Notes: generated by a model not told the origin, from the letters alone. A stretch of 6,221 bases of DNA from Solirubrobacterales bacterium (GCA_003157595.1 PMKB01000348.1:4637-10857); one strand, 5' to 3'. Counted from the first letter of the stretch, positions 1 to 6,221 are shown. Made by a program: numbers and translations.

Positions 1-535
1 GGTCGGCGAGATCCGCGATCGCGAAACCGCCCAGATTGCGATCGAGGCGGCACTGACGGGGCACCTCGTGCTTTCGACGCTGCACACCAACGACGCCGCG
101 ACGTCGATCACGCGCCTGATCGAGATGGGGATCGAGCCGTTCCTGGTGGCCTCGGCGCTCGACTGCGTGGTCGCGCAGCGACTCGTGCGCGTGCTCTGTC
201 CGCACTGCAAGCGCCGCGTCATCCTGCCGATGACGACGCTGCGTGAGTACGGCTACTCGGCCGGATTCGACGTCGAAGGCTACGAGCCGGTCGGCTGCAA
301 GCACTGCAGCGGCTCGGGCTATCGCGGGCGCACCGGGATCTATGAGGTGATGAAGATCAGCCCGGAGATGCGCGCGCTCGCGCTGGAACGTCGCTCTTCT
401 GACGAGATCCTCGAGATGGCCGTCCTGCAGGGTATGCACCGACTCAAGGACGACGGCCTTGACAAGGTCAAGCAGGGCCGCACGTCGATGGCCGAGATCG
501 CCCGTGTCGTCAACGCCGGGTCCGACCGCGACTGA
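1..535 (+). CDS. pilB: Type IV pilus extension ATPase PilB (GspE/PulE family), C-terminal part only
   Basis: The reading frame is open from base 2 to the TGA at 533-535, so this is the last 177 codons of a gene that begins upstream; the GTG at 68 is an internal valine, not a start. The family hexamer hydrolyses ATP on the cytoplasmic face of the inner membrane and drives pilin addition through PilC. The fragment opens at the Walker B region (VGEIRD, bases 2-19), followed by the His box ([13 protein letters not shown], about 59-97). Two CxxC pairs (CPHC at 197-208, CKHC at 296-307) form the tetracysteine zinc knuckle typical of PilB/GspE and normally absent from PilT, which supports the extension rather than retraction assignment. 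Walker A and the N-terminal domain lie outside the window. The following pilT and pilC favour a T4P role; a type II secretion GspE is the alternative. No truncation or frameshift is seen in the visible part. Confidence 0.9.
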   Translation, partial: VGEIRDRETAQIAIEAALTGHLVLSTLHTNDAATSITRLIEMGIEPFLVASALDCVVAQRLVRVLCPHCKRRVILPMTTLREYGYSAGFDVEGYEPVGCKHCSGSGYRGRTGIYEVMKISPEMRALALERRSSDEILEMAVLQGMHRLKDDGLDKVKQGRTSMAEIARVVNAGSDRD

Positions 536-629
536 GCGCCGGCCCTGATGCGCACGCACGCCGTGTACCGAAACAGACGTATTGGTTCAGTCCATCTGAC
601 CTACTGCCGATAGGAGCCTGAGAAAGCCC
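536..629 (+). promoter_or_regulatory. pilB-pilT intergenic gap, possible internal promoter/leader
   Basis: This 94-base gap separates pilB from pilT, whereas pilT and pilC overlap. Bases about 561-613 are visibly less GC-rich (near half) than the flanking genes. A TTGGTT at 583-588 is a loose -35 candidate, but I see no convincing -10 at the right spacing and no strong hairpin; CAGT 588-591 with ACTG 603-606 is only a weak 4-bp stem. A separate promoter for pilT is an inference from composition and spacing. Confidence 0.25.
612..616 (+). promoter_or_regulatory. Ribosome binding site for pilT
   Basis: AGGAG lies 13 bases before the GTG start at 630. The spacing is longer than usual, but this is the best Shine-Dalgarno match nearby (a weaker GAG sits at 620-622). 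It supports the GTG at 630, and the encoded N-terminus matches where PilT proteins normally begin. Confidence 0.55.
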
Positions 630-1709
630 GTGCCGATCGAGTATTCAGAAATACTGCTCGAGGTCGTCGACCGCAACGCGTCCGACCTCCACCTGACCGC
701 CGGGGCGCCGCCGACTATCCGTCAGCGCGGACGGCTGGTCGCTCTGGACGGCTACCCCAAGCTCACGCCGGAGGACACGCGCGAGTTCATCTACTCGATC
801 CTCACGACCGAACAGCGACGGCGGCTCGAGACCGATCTCCAGCTCGACTTCGCCTATGTCGTGCCGGGCCGGGCGCGCTTCCGCGTCAACGCGTACTTCC
901 AGCGCGGCGCGGTGGCGGCGGCATTCCGCCTGATCCCCTCCCAGATCACCCCGATCGATTCGCTCGGCCTGCCGCCGATCGTGCACGAGCTGACGCGCCG
1001 CCCGCGCGGCATCGTGCTCGTGACCGGCCCTACCGGCTCCGGCAAGTCGACGTCGCTCGCGGCGATGATCGACGAGATCAACCAGACGCGCGAGGAGCAC
1101 ATCATCACGATCGAGGACCCGATCGAGTTCGTCCACGCGCACAAGCGCTGCCTCATCAACCAGCGCGAGCTTGGAAACGATGCCACCAGCTTTTCCGCTG
1201 CCCTGAAGGCGTCGCTGCGCGAGGATCCGGATGTGATCCTGGTCGGCGAAATGCGCGACCTCGACACGATCAGCACCGCGCTGACGGCCGCCGAGACCGG
1301 CCACCTGGTGTTTGCGACGCTGCACACCCAGGATGCGCCGCAGACCATCGACCGCGTGATCGACGTCTTCCCGCCGGAGCAGCAGGCCCAGATCCGGGTG
1401 CAGCTGTCGGTCACCCTTCAGGGTGTCGTCACGCAGCAGCTGCTGCCGACCGCCGACGGCGCCGGACGCTGCGCGGCGTGCGAGGTGCTGGTGCCGACCG
1501 CAGCGGTCCGCAACCTGATTCGCGAGGGCAAGATCCACCAGATCCCGTCGGTCATCCAGACCGGCGCGGCGCAGGGCATGCAGACGATGGACTCCGCGCT
1601 GGCGACGCTCGTGCGGGCGGGGACGATCACGCCTGAAGTTGCCCTGTCGCGAGCTTCTGCCCCCGACGAGCTGCGTCGCCTGCTCGGCGGCGTGGCTCTG
1701 GTCGCGTGA
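630..1709 (+). CDS. pilT: Type IV pilus retraction ATPase PilT
   Basis: This 359-residue protein has the usual PilT length and lacks the long N-terminal region of PilB. PilT hexamers bind the cytoplasmic side of PilC and power pilin depolymerisation, giving twitching motility, DNA uptake or surface sensing. Visible motifs are the N-terminal PAS-like domain with ASDLHLTAG (residues 17-25), Walker A GPTGSGKST (133-141), Asp box ITIEDPIEF (159-167), Walker B ILVGEMRD (203-210) and His box GHLVFATLHT (224-233). Near the C-terminus, AVRNLIREGK (292-301) closely matches the AIRNLIRE motif of PilT that is needed for retraction, which separates it from PilB. It starts at GTG 630 with AGGAG upstream, and its stop overlaps the pilC start by four bases. 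An uncommon feature is CAAC (Cys281 and Cys284), an isolated CxxC; one pair alone does not make the PilB-type zinc knuckle. PilU is an alternative, but the operon position favours PilT. Confidence 0.95.
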   Translation: MPIEYSEILLEVVDRNASDLHLTAGAPPTIRQRGRLVALDGYPKLTPEDTREFIYSILTTEQRRRLETDLQLDFAYVVPGRARFRVNAYFQRGAVAAAFRLIPSQITPIDSLGLPPIVHELTRRPRGIVLVTGPTGSGKSTSLAAMIDEINQTREEHIITIEDPIEFVHAHKRCLINQRELGNDATSFSAALKASLREDPDVILVGEMRDLDTISTALTAAETGHLVFATLHTQDAPQTIDRVIDVFPPEQQAQIRVQLSVTLQGVVTQQLLPTADGAGRCAACEVLVPTAAVRNLIREGKIHQIPSVIQTGAAQGMQTMDSALATLVRAGTITPEVALSRASAPDELRRLLGGVALVA

Positions 1710-2929
1710 GCACCTACCTCTTCAAGGCGATGGACGTCGCCGGCGCGCCGCTGCGCGGCCAGGTCGACGCCGACAGCAAGCAGGCCGTCTCGGACCAGTT
1801 GCGAGCGCGCGGCCTGGTGATCCTCGAGATCGCCGAGAAGCACTCCTCGCGCGAGATCAACATCACGCTGTTCGAGCGGATCACGCTCAGTGACCTGGCG
1901 ATCTTCTCGCGCCAGCTCGCGACCATGGTGTCATCCGGCATGACGATCCTGCGGGCACTCTTCGTGCTCGAGGAGCAGACCGAGGTCAAGAAGCTCAAGG
2001 CCGTGATCATCGGGGTGCGCAAGGACGTCGAGGCCGGCCTGGCGTTCAGCGTGGCGCTCGGGCGCCACCCGAAGGTGTTCAGCCCGCTGTTCATCGCGAT
2101 GGTCCGCGCCGGCGAGATCGGCGGCGTGCTGGAGGACTCGATGGTGCGCATCGCCGACCAGCTGGAGAAGGAGGACAACCTCCGCCGCCAGGTCCGCTCG
2201 GCGATGGTCTACCCGTCAGTCGTGCTGTCTGTCGCGCTGGTCGTGATGATCGTGCTGGTCGTCTATATCGTGCCCGTGTTCGCCGGCGTGCTGCAACAGT
2301 TCGCAAGCACGGCGTCCGGGCAGCAGCTTCCGGCGATGACCCAGATCACCGTCGACATCTCACACGCGGTCACCGGCTACTGGTACGCCTTCATCGGCGG
2401 CGCGGCCGCGATCGGCTTCAGCTTTCGCCGCTGGAAGACCTCCGAGACGGGACGCCCGCAATGGGACGCCCTGCGCCTGAAGATCCCCTTCAGGATCGGC
2501 GACATCGTCCAGAAGATCTCGATCGCCCGCTGGGCCCGTACGTTCTCCGCGCTGACGGCAGCCGGCGTGCCGCTGCTCGAGGCGCTTGACATCACCGGGC
2601 GCAGCGCCGGCAACGAGGTCGTCGCGCGGGTGATGGGCGACGTGATCGACTCGGTCAAGCGCGGCGGCACGATCTCAGAGCCGCTGAAGGAGAGCAGCGT
2701 GTTCCCGATGATGGTCAGCCACATGGTGGCCGTCGGCGAGTCCACCGGCGAGCTCGACTGGATGCTCTCGAAGATCGCCGACTTCTACGAGGAGCGCGTC
2801 GCCGCATCCGTCAAGGCGCTGACCTCGATCATCGAGCCCGTGATGATCGTCTTCATCGGCGGCATGGTGGGGTTCATCGTGATCGCGATGTATCTGCCGC
2901 TGTTCAAGGTCTACAACGAGGTTCAGTAA
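1706..2929 (+). CDS. pilC: Type IV pilus inner-membrane platform protein PilC (GspF family)
   Basis: The 407-residue product has the standard PilC length. PilC is the polytopic membrane platform on which PilB and PilT act to add or remove pilin subunits. Two T2SSF domains are visible, about residues 65-190 and 272-397, each with the family pattern: FSRQLATMVSSGMTILRAL (67-85) with AGEIGGVLEDSM (135-146), and ARTFSALTAAGVPLLEAL (277-294) with VGESTGELDWML (343-354). Predicted membrane segments are about 168-192, 222-241 and 377-400. The N-terminal YLFKAMDVAGAPLRGQV (4-20) is the usual start of the family. The GTG start lies inside the pilT stop (GTGA, 1706-1709) with only a weak GGCGG-type ribosome site, so translation is probably coupled to pilT. 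It is the last gene of the operon in view; a hairpin follows directly. GspF of a type II secretion system is the alternative, disfavoured by the adjacent pilT. Confidence 0.95.
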   Translation: MSTYLFKAMDVAGAPLRGQVDADSKQAVSDQLRARGLVILEIAEKHSSREINITLFERITLSDLAIFSRQLATMVSSGMTILRALFVLEEQTEVKKLKAVIIGVRKDVEAGLAFSVALGRHPKVFSPLFIAMVRAGEIGGVLEDSMVRIADQLEKEDNLRRQVRSAMVYPSVVLSVALVVMIVLVVYIVPVFAGVLQQFASTASGQQLPAMTQITVDISHAVTGYWYAFIGGAAAIGFSFRRWKTSETGRPQWDALRLKIPFRIGDIVQKISIARWARTFSALTAAGVPLLEALDITGRSAGNEVVARVMGDVIDSVKRGGTISEPLKESSVFPMMVSHMVAVGESTGELDWMLSKIADFYEERVAASVKALTSIIEPVMIVFIGGMVGFIVIAMYLPLFKVYNEVQ

Positions 2930-3061
2930 ATGCAAGCTGCCCGCTGCCGCGGGACAGCTTGATCGCCACACGCTTGCGGCTTGCAGGGCCCGCGTCGATG
3001 TTCCGGGGGCGGTGCGGGTGTCATCGGCGCGGGAAGGGCAGCCTGACGCCGGTGCAACGGC
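2930..3061. other. Convergent intergenic region between pilC and the RNase D gene
   Basis: This 132-base gap is where the two operons meet tail to tail. Besides the hairpin at 2934-2960 it holds a wider inverted repeat, TGCAAGC (2931-2937) with GCTTGCA (2979-2985), which would compete with the hairpin for pairing, and a weak 4-bp stem GCCG/CGGC at 3048-3061 near the RNase D stop. The ATG at 2930 opens only a ten-codon frame. I see no gene in this stretch. Confidence 0.6.
2934..2960 (+). terminator. Terminator-like hairpin after pilC, possibly bidirectional
   Basis: AAGCTGCCCGC (2934-2944) pairs with GCGGG-A-CAGCTT (2949-2960), giving an 11-bp stem with a single bulged A at 2954 and a TGCC tetraloop. 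It begins 4 bases after the pilC TAA. On the plus strand no T-tract follows (GATCGCC), as is common in high-GC genomes. On the minus strand the stem is followed by GCATTTA, so it might also stop the converging RNase D transcript. Structure is seen; terminator function is inferred. Confidence 0.6.
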
Positions 3062-4213
3062 CTACTGCGGGGTGATCGACAGGTGGCCGTCGCCGGCGAC
3101 GGCGATCGTGCGTTCGCCTCGCAGCAGCGCCAGGAGCTCTTCGCCGACCAGCTCGCGGCGCCAGCCGGTGAGCGTGCGGACGTCCGGATCGCCGTTGCCG
3201 CAACGCGCGCAGCTGACGATCGCTGAGAGGTCGGCGCGTGCCGCGATGAGCTCGTAGGCCAGGCCGGCCTCGAGCGCGCGTGCCCGCACGAACGCCTCGG
3301 CCAACGCGATCTGCGGCGCGTCGAGGGCGCTCGAGGGCTCGCGGCGCTCGGCCTCCACCGGGATCGGCTCACGCGCGCCGCCGCGCGCTATCGCCGCCAG
3401 CAGATCGGAGCCGCGGCGGCGCAGGCTGCCGGGGTTGACACCGCGGACCTGGTCGAGCTGCTCGGGCGTTCGGGGCGCACGCTTGGCCAGCTCGACCAGA
3501 GCAGCATCGTTGAGCACGGTCGAGACCGGCCTGTCCTGATGCTCCGCCACCTGCTCGCGCCAGGCGAGGAGTTCGTGGGCGATCGCGCGGGCGCCGGGCG
3601 TCAGCGAGTTGATGCGCGGCAGGCGGGCGAACGCGACGTCGACGTCGCGCACATCGCTGACCCCTTCGAGGTAGCGGCACTCCTCGAGGGCCCAACCGAG
3701 CCGCTCGCCGTCCGCCAGGCGCCGTGCCAGCTCCGACGCGAGATCGAGCAGATGCAGCACGTCCTCGCGCGCGTAGGCGAGCTGCTCGGCGTCGAGCGGG
3801 CGCCGATCCCAGCGCGTGTAGCTGGCGGTCTTCTGCACCCGTACGCCGAGCACTTCGCGCAGCAGCGTGTCGTAGCCGGCCTGGGCTGAGAGCCCGGCGA
3901 AGCCGGCCGCGGTCTGCGTATCGAAGATTCGCGTGACCTCGGTCTTCGCGCAGCGTCGCAGCAGCGCGACGTCCTGGCGGCCGGCGTGGACGACGACCTC
4001 GATCTGGGGGTCGGCGAGCAGCTCCGCGAGCGGCTGCAGCTCGGTCTGCTCGTCCAGCGTGTCGAGCACGACGACGTCGAGGCCCTGCTCGTCGGCGACG
4101 ACGACCTGGATCAAGCACAGCAGCGTGCGGTAGCGGCCCTCGCCGACGAACTCGGTGTCGATTCCGAACCGCTGCGCGGCGCGCGCACGCCGCCAGAAGG
4201 CGCTCGGTGGCAT
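3062..4213 (-). CDS. rnd: Ribonuclease D-type 3'-5' exonuclease (DEDDy) with HRDC domains
   Basis: RNase D trims the 3' ends of tRNA precursors and other small RNAs in the cytoplasm. The 383-residue product is close to the usual length. The exonuclease domain shows Exo I GIDTEF (Asp19, Glu21), Exo II HAGRQD (residues 76-81, Asp81) and Exo III YAREDVLHLL (Tyr147, Asp151), so all DEDDy catalytic residues are present. KTASYTRWDRRPL (128-140) matches the conserved family segment. An HRDC domain spans about 203-277. A second HRDC-like region at about 297-368 contains TGWRRELVGEELLALL (349-364), resembling the C-terminus of E. coli RNase D. The ATG shares one base with the kinase stop (TGATG), implying coupling. 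The N-terminus is roughly nine residues shorter before Exo I than in E. coli, and no ATG, GTG or TTG occurs just upstream in frame. CARC (335-338) is an unusual CxxC. The specific RNA substrate in this organism is not known. Confidence 0.92.
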   Translation of the reverse strand: MPPSAFWRRARAAQRFGIDTEFVGEGRYRTLLCLIQVVVADEQGLDVVVLDTLDEQTELQPLAELLADPQIEVVVHAGRQDVALLRRCAKTEVTRIFDTQTAAGFAGLSAQAGYDTLLREVLGVRVQKTASYTRWDRRPLDAEQLAYAREDVLHLLDLASELARRLADGERLGWALEECRYLEGVSDVRDVDVAFARLPRINSLTPGARAIAHELLAWREQVAEHQDRPVSTVLNDAALVELAKRAPRTPEQLDQVRGVNPGSLRRRGSDLLAAIARGGAREPIPVEAERREPSSALDAPQIALAEAFVRARALEAGLAYELIAARADLSAIVSCARCGNGDPDVRTLTGWRRELVGEELLALLRGERTIAVAGDGHLSITPQ

Positions 4214-5670
4214 CAGTGCGCCGCCTGGCGCAGGGTCAGCCGGAAGGTTGCTCCCGGCTCGCCGTCGTCGAGCAGCTCGAGCGCGCCGCCCATCCGGTCT
4301 GCCAGCTCCGAGCCGATCGCCAGGCCGAGCCCGAAGCCGCCCTCGTCGTTGCGCCGCCGGCCGCGCTGAAAGCGCTCGAAGATCAACTCGCGCTCGTCGG
4401 CGTGCACGCCCGGTCCCTCGTCTGAGATCTCGATCGCCGGCTGCTCGCCGCCGCCGAGGCGGATCTCGATCGTCGAGCCGGCCGGAGCTACGCGCAGCGC
4501 GTTGTCGAGCAGGATGCGCACGATGCGGGCGACGCTACCAGGGTCGGCCTGGGCCCACGCCTGGCCGTCCACCTCGTCGAGCGTGAGCGCGATCTCGCGC
4601 TCACGTGCGCGCGTGTCGAATTCGGCGGCGACGGCGCGCGCGGTCTCGCCAAGCTCGACCGGCTCGCTGCGCAACTCGAGCGGCGCGTCGAGCCGGCTGA
4701 GGTCGAGCAGGTCGGAGGCCAGGCCGCTCAGCCGGCGCGACTGCTGCTGTGCCCGTGCAACACGTTCACGCGCGTCGGCGAGGTCGATCGGCTCGCGCGC
4801 GAGGTCGTCGGCGAGCAGTTCGAGCATGCCGTCTAGCGAGGTCAGCGGCGTGCGCAGCTCGTGCGAGGCCGTCGCGACGAAAGCGCGGCGGGCATCCTCC
4901 TGCTGGCGTAACCGCGCGTGCATCGTCGCGAACCCGCGCGCCAGCTCGCCGATCTCGTCCGAGACGACGTCGTGCGGCACGACGAGCGTGCCGAGGTCGC
5001 GCTCGTCGAGCGTGCGGCTGGCATCCTGGAGCAGGCGCAGGCGGCGCAGCAGGCGCGATGAGAGCGTGATCCCGAGCAGCAACGCGACGGCGAGCCCGAC
5101 CAGCGCGGCGTCGAGAAAGGCGGAGCGCACAGCCGAGTTCGCCTGGCCGACGTAGTCGACGGCCTTGAACATCTCGAGCACATACAGGCGCCCGTTCTGG
5201 GCTCGGTAGCGGTCGGCGACTTCCAGCACGTCGTTGACCTGCGCGTGCGCCGTCCTGCTGCGGGCGCGAAAGGCCGTCGCCGCGAGCGTTGGCGCGATTC
5301 GAGCGTCGCGGCGCCGGTCGGTGCCGACGAACACGACGATGCGCCCGGCGCGCCGCGTCCAGATGATCAACGTGGCGAGGTCGTTGGCGTCGTCCAGCTT
5401 GTCCGCGACCTGCTGAATCTTCGGCCTGTTCAGCTGCCCGGTCGGCAACAGCCTGATGACGCCAAGCTGCGTCTTCGCGCCGGCTACGACCGCCTCGGTG
5501 AGGCTGAGGGAGTTCTTCTTCAGCTGGGACTCGAGCGGCGCGAGCAGCGTGAATGCGGCGGTTGCGAGCGTCGCGGTCGCGGTCAGCACGAGCGCGCCGA
5601 GCAGGCGCGGCCGTAGCCCGAAGCGCAGGCGCGGGCGACGGCCGGCGGACTCGCCAGTGGGCCTGCTCAA
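4213..5670 (-). CDS. Membrane sensor histidine kinase with extracytoplasmic sensor and HAMP domain
   Basis: This 485-residue kinase would autophosphorylate on histidine and pass the phosphate to the regulator encoded just upstream. In order: a short Arg-rich cytoplasmic N-terminus, TM1 about 22-44, an extracytoplasmic region about 45-182, TM2 about 183-204, HAMP about 205-255, a HisKA domain with H box ATASHELRTPLTSLDG (phosphoacceptor His270), then HATPase_c with N box LLDNALRVAP (Asn390), G1 DEGPGV (418-422 region), F box FERF (431-434) and G2 GFGLGL (445-450). All catalytic boxes are intact. The sensor region has helix then beta-rich segments (for example TLIIWTRRAGRIVVFVGTD), suggesting a PAS-like/Cache (PDC) fold, but the ligand cannot be read. 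The start is TTG at 5670, the first start codon after an in-frame TAG; the next GTG would fall inside TM1. No clear Shine-Dalgarno is seen. Its stop overlaps the RNase D start by one base. Confidence 0.93.
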   Translation of the reverse strand: MSRPTGESAGRRPRLRFGLRPRLLGALVLTATATLATAAFTLLAPLESQLKKNSLSLTEAVVAGAKTQLGVIRLLPTGQLNRPKIQQVADKLDDANDLATLIIWTRRAGRIVVFVGTDRRRDARIAPTLAATAFRARSRTAHAQVNDVLEVADRYRAQNGRLYVLEMFKAVDYVGQANSAVRSAFLDAALVGLAVALLLGITLSSRLLRRLRLLQDASRTLDERDLGTLVVPHDVVSDEIGELARGFATMHARLRQQEDARRAFVATASHELRTPLTSLDGMLELLADDLAREPIDLADARERVARAQQQSRRLSGLASDLLDLSRLDAPLELRSEPVELGETARAVAAEFDTRAREREIALTLDEVDGQAWAQADPGSVARIVRILLDNALRVAPAGSTIEIRLGGGEQPAIEISDEGPGVHADERELIFERFQRGRRRNDEGGFGLGLAIGSELADRMGGALELLDDGEPGATFRLTLRQAAH

Positions 5671-5715
5671 GCCGCTGCACCCGTCACGGCGCGTACAACG
5701 TTGCGAGACGGCCCA
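5671..5715 (-). other. Short regulator-kinase spacer with in-frame readthrough potential and a palindrome
   Basis: These 45 bases separate the regulator stop from the kinase TTG. Regulator and kinase are in the same frame, and the spacer holds 15 sense codons and no further stop, so only the single TAG at 5716-5718 separates the two proteins. An 8-bp palindrome, CAACGTTG, lies at 5696-5703; it may be chance. I see no promoter or terminator here, consistent with co-transcription. Confidence 0.5.
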
Positions 5716-6221
5716 CTAACCCTCCGCAAAGCGATATCCGGCTCCGCGGACGGTGACGATCAGGTGCGGCTCCTCCGGCGTCGTCTCGAGCTTCTCGCGC
5801 AGGTGACGGATGTGGACGTCGATCGCGCGTGGATCGCGGTAGGCCGAATCTCCCCAGATCGCGCGGAGCAGCTCCTGGCGGTTGAACAGCCGGCCGGGCT
5901 CCGCCATCAGGCAGGCGAGCAGCTCGAACTCGGAGAAGGTGAGACGCACCGGGTCGCCCGAAAGCGTCACCTCGCGTTGGGCACGGTCGAGCGTCACGGG
6001 ACCCGCGGTGAGCCGCTCGCCGCCCAGCGAGCGCGGCGCCGAGCGGCGCAGCACGGCGCGGATACGGCTGCGCAGCTCAGCGAGCCCGAACGGCTTGGTG
6101 ACGTAGTCGTCGGCGCCCAACTCAAGCGCCTCCACCTTTTCCTCTTCCGCATCGCGCACGGTGAGCATGAGAAAGGGCAGCAGGGGAGCGAAGGCGCGGA
6201 TGCGGCGCAGGGTTTCGCTGC
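5716..6221 (-). CDS. OmpR/PhoB-family response regulator, C-terminal part (5' end cut by window)
   Basis: The frame runs from the right window edge to the TAG at 5716-5718, giving 167 visible codons; the ATG at 6168 lies inside the receiver domain (the methionine of FLMLTVRD) and is not the start. The phosphoacceptor aspartate and acidic pocket are outside the window. Visible receiver features are the conserved Thr of LMLTVRD (residue 20 of the fragment), the switch Tyr in GADDYVTKPF (35-44) and the invariant Lys42-Pro43. A linker (about 58-70) leads to a winged-helix DNA-binding domain (about 70-165) with TFSEFELLACLM (94-105), the recognition helix region DPRAIDVHIRHLREKLE (129-145) and the wing VRGAGYRF (157-164). 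The protein should dimerise and bind direct repeats when phosphorylated by the kinase encoded next. Its target genes are not evident here. The family (OmpR/PhoB) is secure; the subfamily (KdpE-, RegX3- or PhoP-like) is not. Confidence 0.93.
   Translation of the reverse strand, partial: SETLRRIRAFAPLLPFLMLTVRDAEEEKVEALELGADDYVTKPFGLAELRSRIRAVLRRSAPRSLGGERLTAGPVTLDRAQREVTLSGDPVRLTFSEFELLACLMAEPGRLFNRQELLRAIWGDSAYRDPRAIDVHIRHLREKLETTPEEPHLIVTVRGAGYRFAEG

Noticed and set aside
68..535. GTG at 68 as the start of a short 155-codon gene
   Set aside because: The frame is open to the window edge, and the upstream codons encode the Walker B part of PilB, so this is an internal valine of a truncated gene.
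75..1328. Exact 14-base repeat CGACGCTGCACACC at 75-88 and 1315-1328
   Set aside because: Both copies encode the His box (TLHT) of the paralogous ATPases PilB and PilT, so common ancestry explains the match.
645..1538. Long 297-codon minus-strand frame opposite pilT
   Set aside because: It is rich in Arg, Asp, Ala and Leu with no recognisable domain and lies wholly opposite a well-supported pilT; it is a high-GC antisense shadow.
2930..2962. Ten-codon frame starting at ATG 2930 right after pilC
   Set aside because: It has no family signature, coincides with the terminator-like hairpin and is too short to support.
3369..4118. 249-codon minus-strand frame within the RNase D gene
   Set aside because: It is an Arg/Ala-rich shifted frame of a gene whose catalytic motifs are all in the other frame.
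4766..5680. 304-codon minus-strand frame starting at GTG 5680, overlapping the kinase
   Set aside because: It is Arg/Ala-rich low-complexity sequence in a shifted frame of the kinase gene, whose own frame has every kinase motif.
5696..5703. CAACGTTG palindrome as an operator for the response regulator
   Set aside because: OmpR-family proteins usually bind direct repeats, the site lies after the regulator gene rather than at a promoter, and an 8-base palindrome is expected by chance.

Overview
The window is GC-rich DNA (roughly two-thirds G+C by eye, strong G/C preference at third codon positions, GTG and TTG starts) from a bacterium with type IV pili. The T4P gene order together with the OmpR-type regulator/HAMP kinase pair and a DEDD-type RNase D looks like a high-GC actinobacterium. 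A deep lineage such as the Thermoleophilia (Solirubrobacter/Conexibacter relatives) is my best guess, but it rests on general resemblance, not on a search.

Left half, plus strand (1-2929): part of a type IV pilus motor operon. It holds the 3' end of the extension ATPase pilB (cut by the window edge), the complete retraction ATPase pilT, and the complete inner-membrane platform protein pilC. pilT and pilC overlap by four bases (GTGA), so they are probably translationally coupled. PilB polymerises pilin through PilC, and PilT docks on the same platform to depolymerise the fibre, so the three form an extension/retraction machine. A 94-base, less GC-rich gap before pilT could carry an extra promoter. 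A strong hairpin begins 4 bases after the pilC stop and probably ends the operon. No pilin, prepilin peptidase or minor pilin gene is visible.

Right half, minus strand (read from 6221 down to 3062): a convergent operon. It begins with an OmpR-family response regulator (5' end beyond the window), then a HAMP-containing membrane sensor histidine kinase starting at a TTG, then a ribonuclease D-type 3'-5' exonuclease whose ATG shares one base with the kinase stop (TGATG). The regulator and kinase should form a cognate two-component pair. The tight coupling of an RNA-processing exonuclease to it is the least expected feature of the layout.

The two operons meet tail to tail across a 132-base gap (2930-3061). 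I see no RNA genes, mobile elements, CRISPR arrays, attachment sites or phage genes. The genes are ordinary members of known families with their key motifs intact, and I do not find strong evidence for an undescribed system. The findings are modest architectural oddities.
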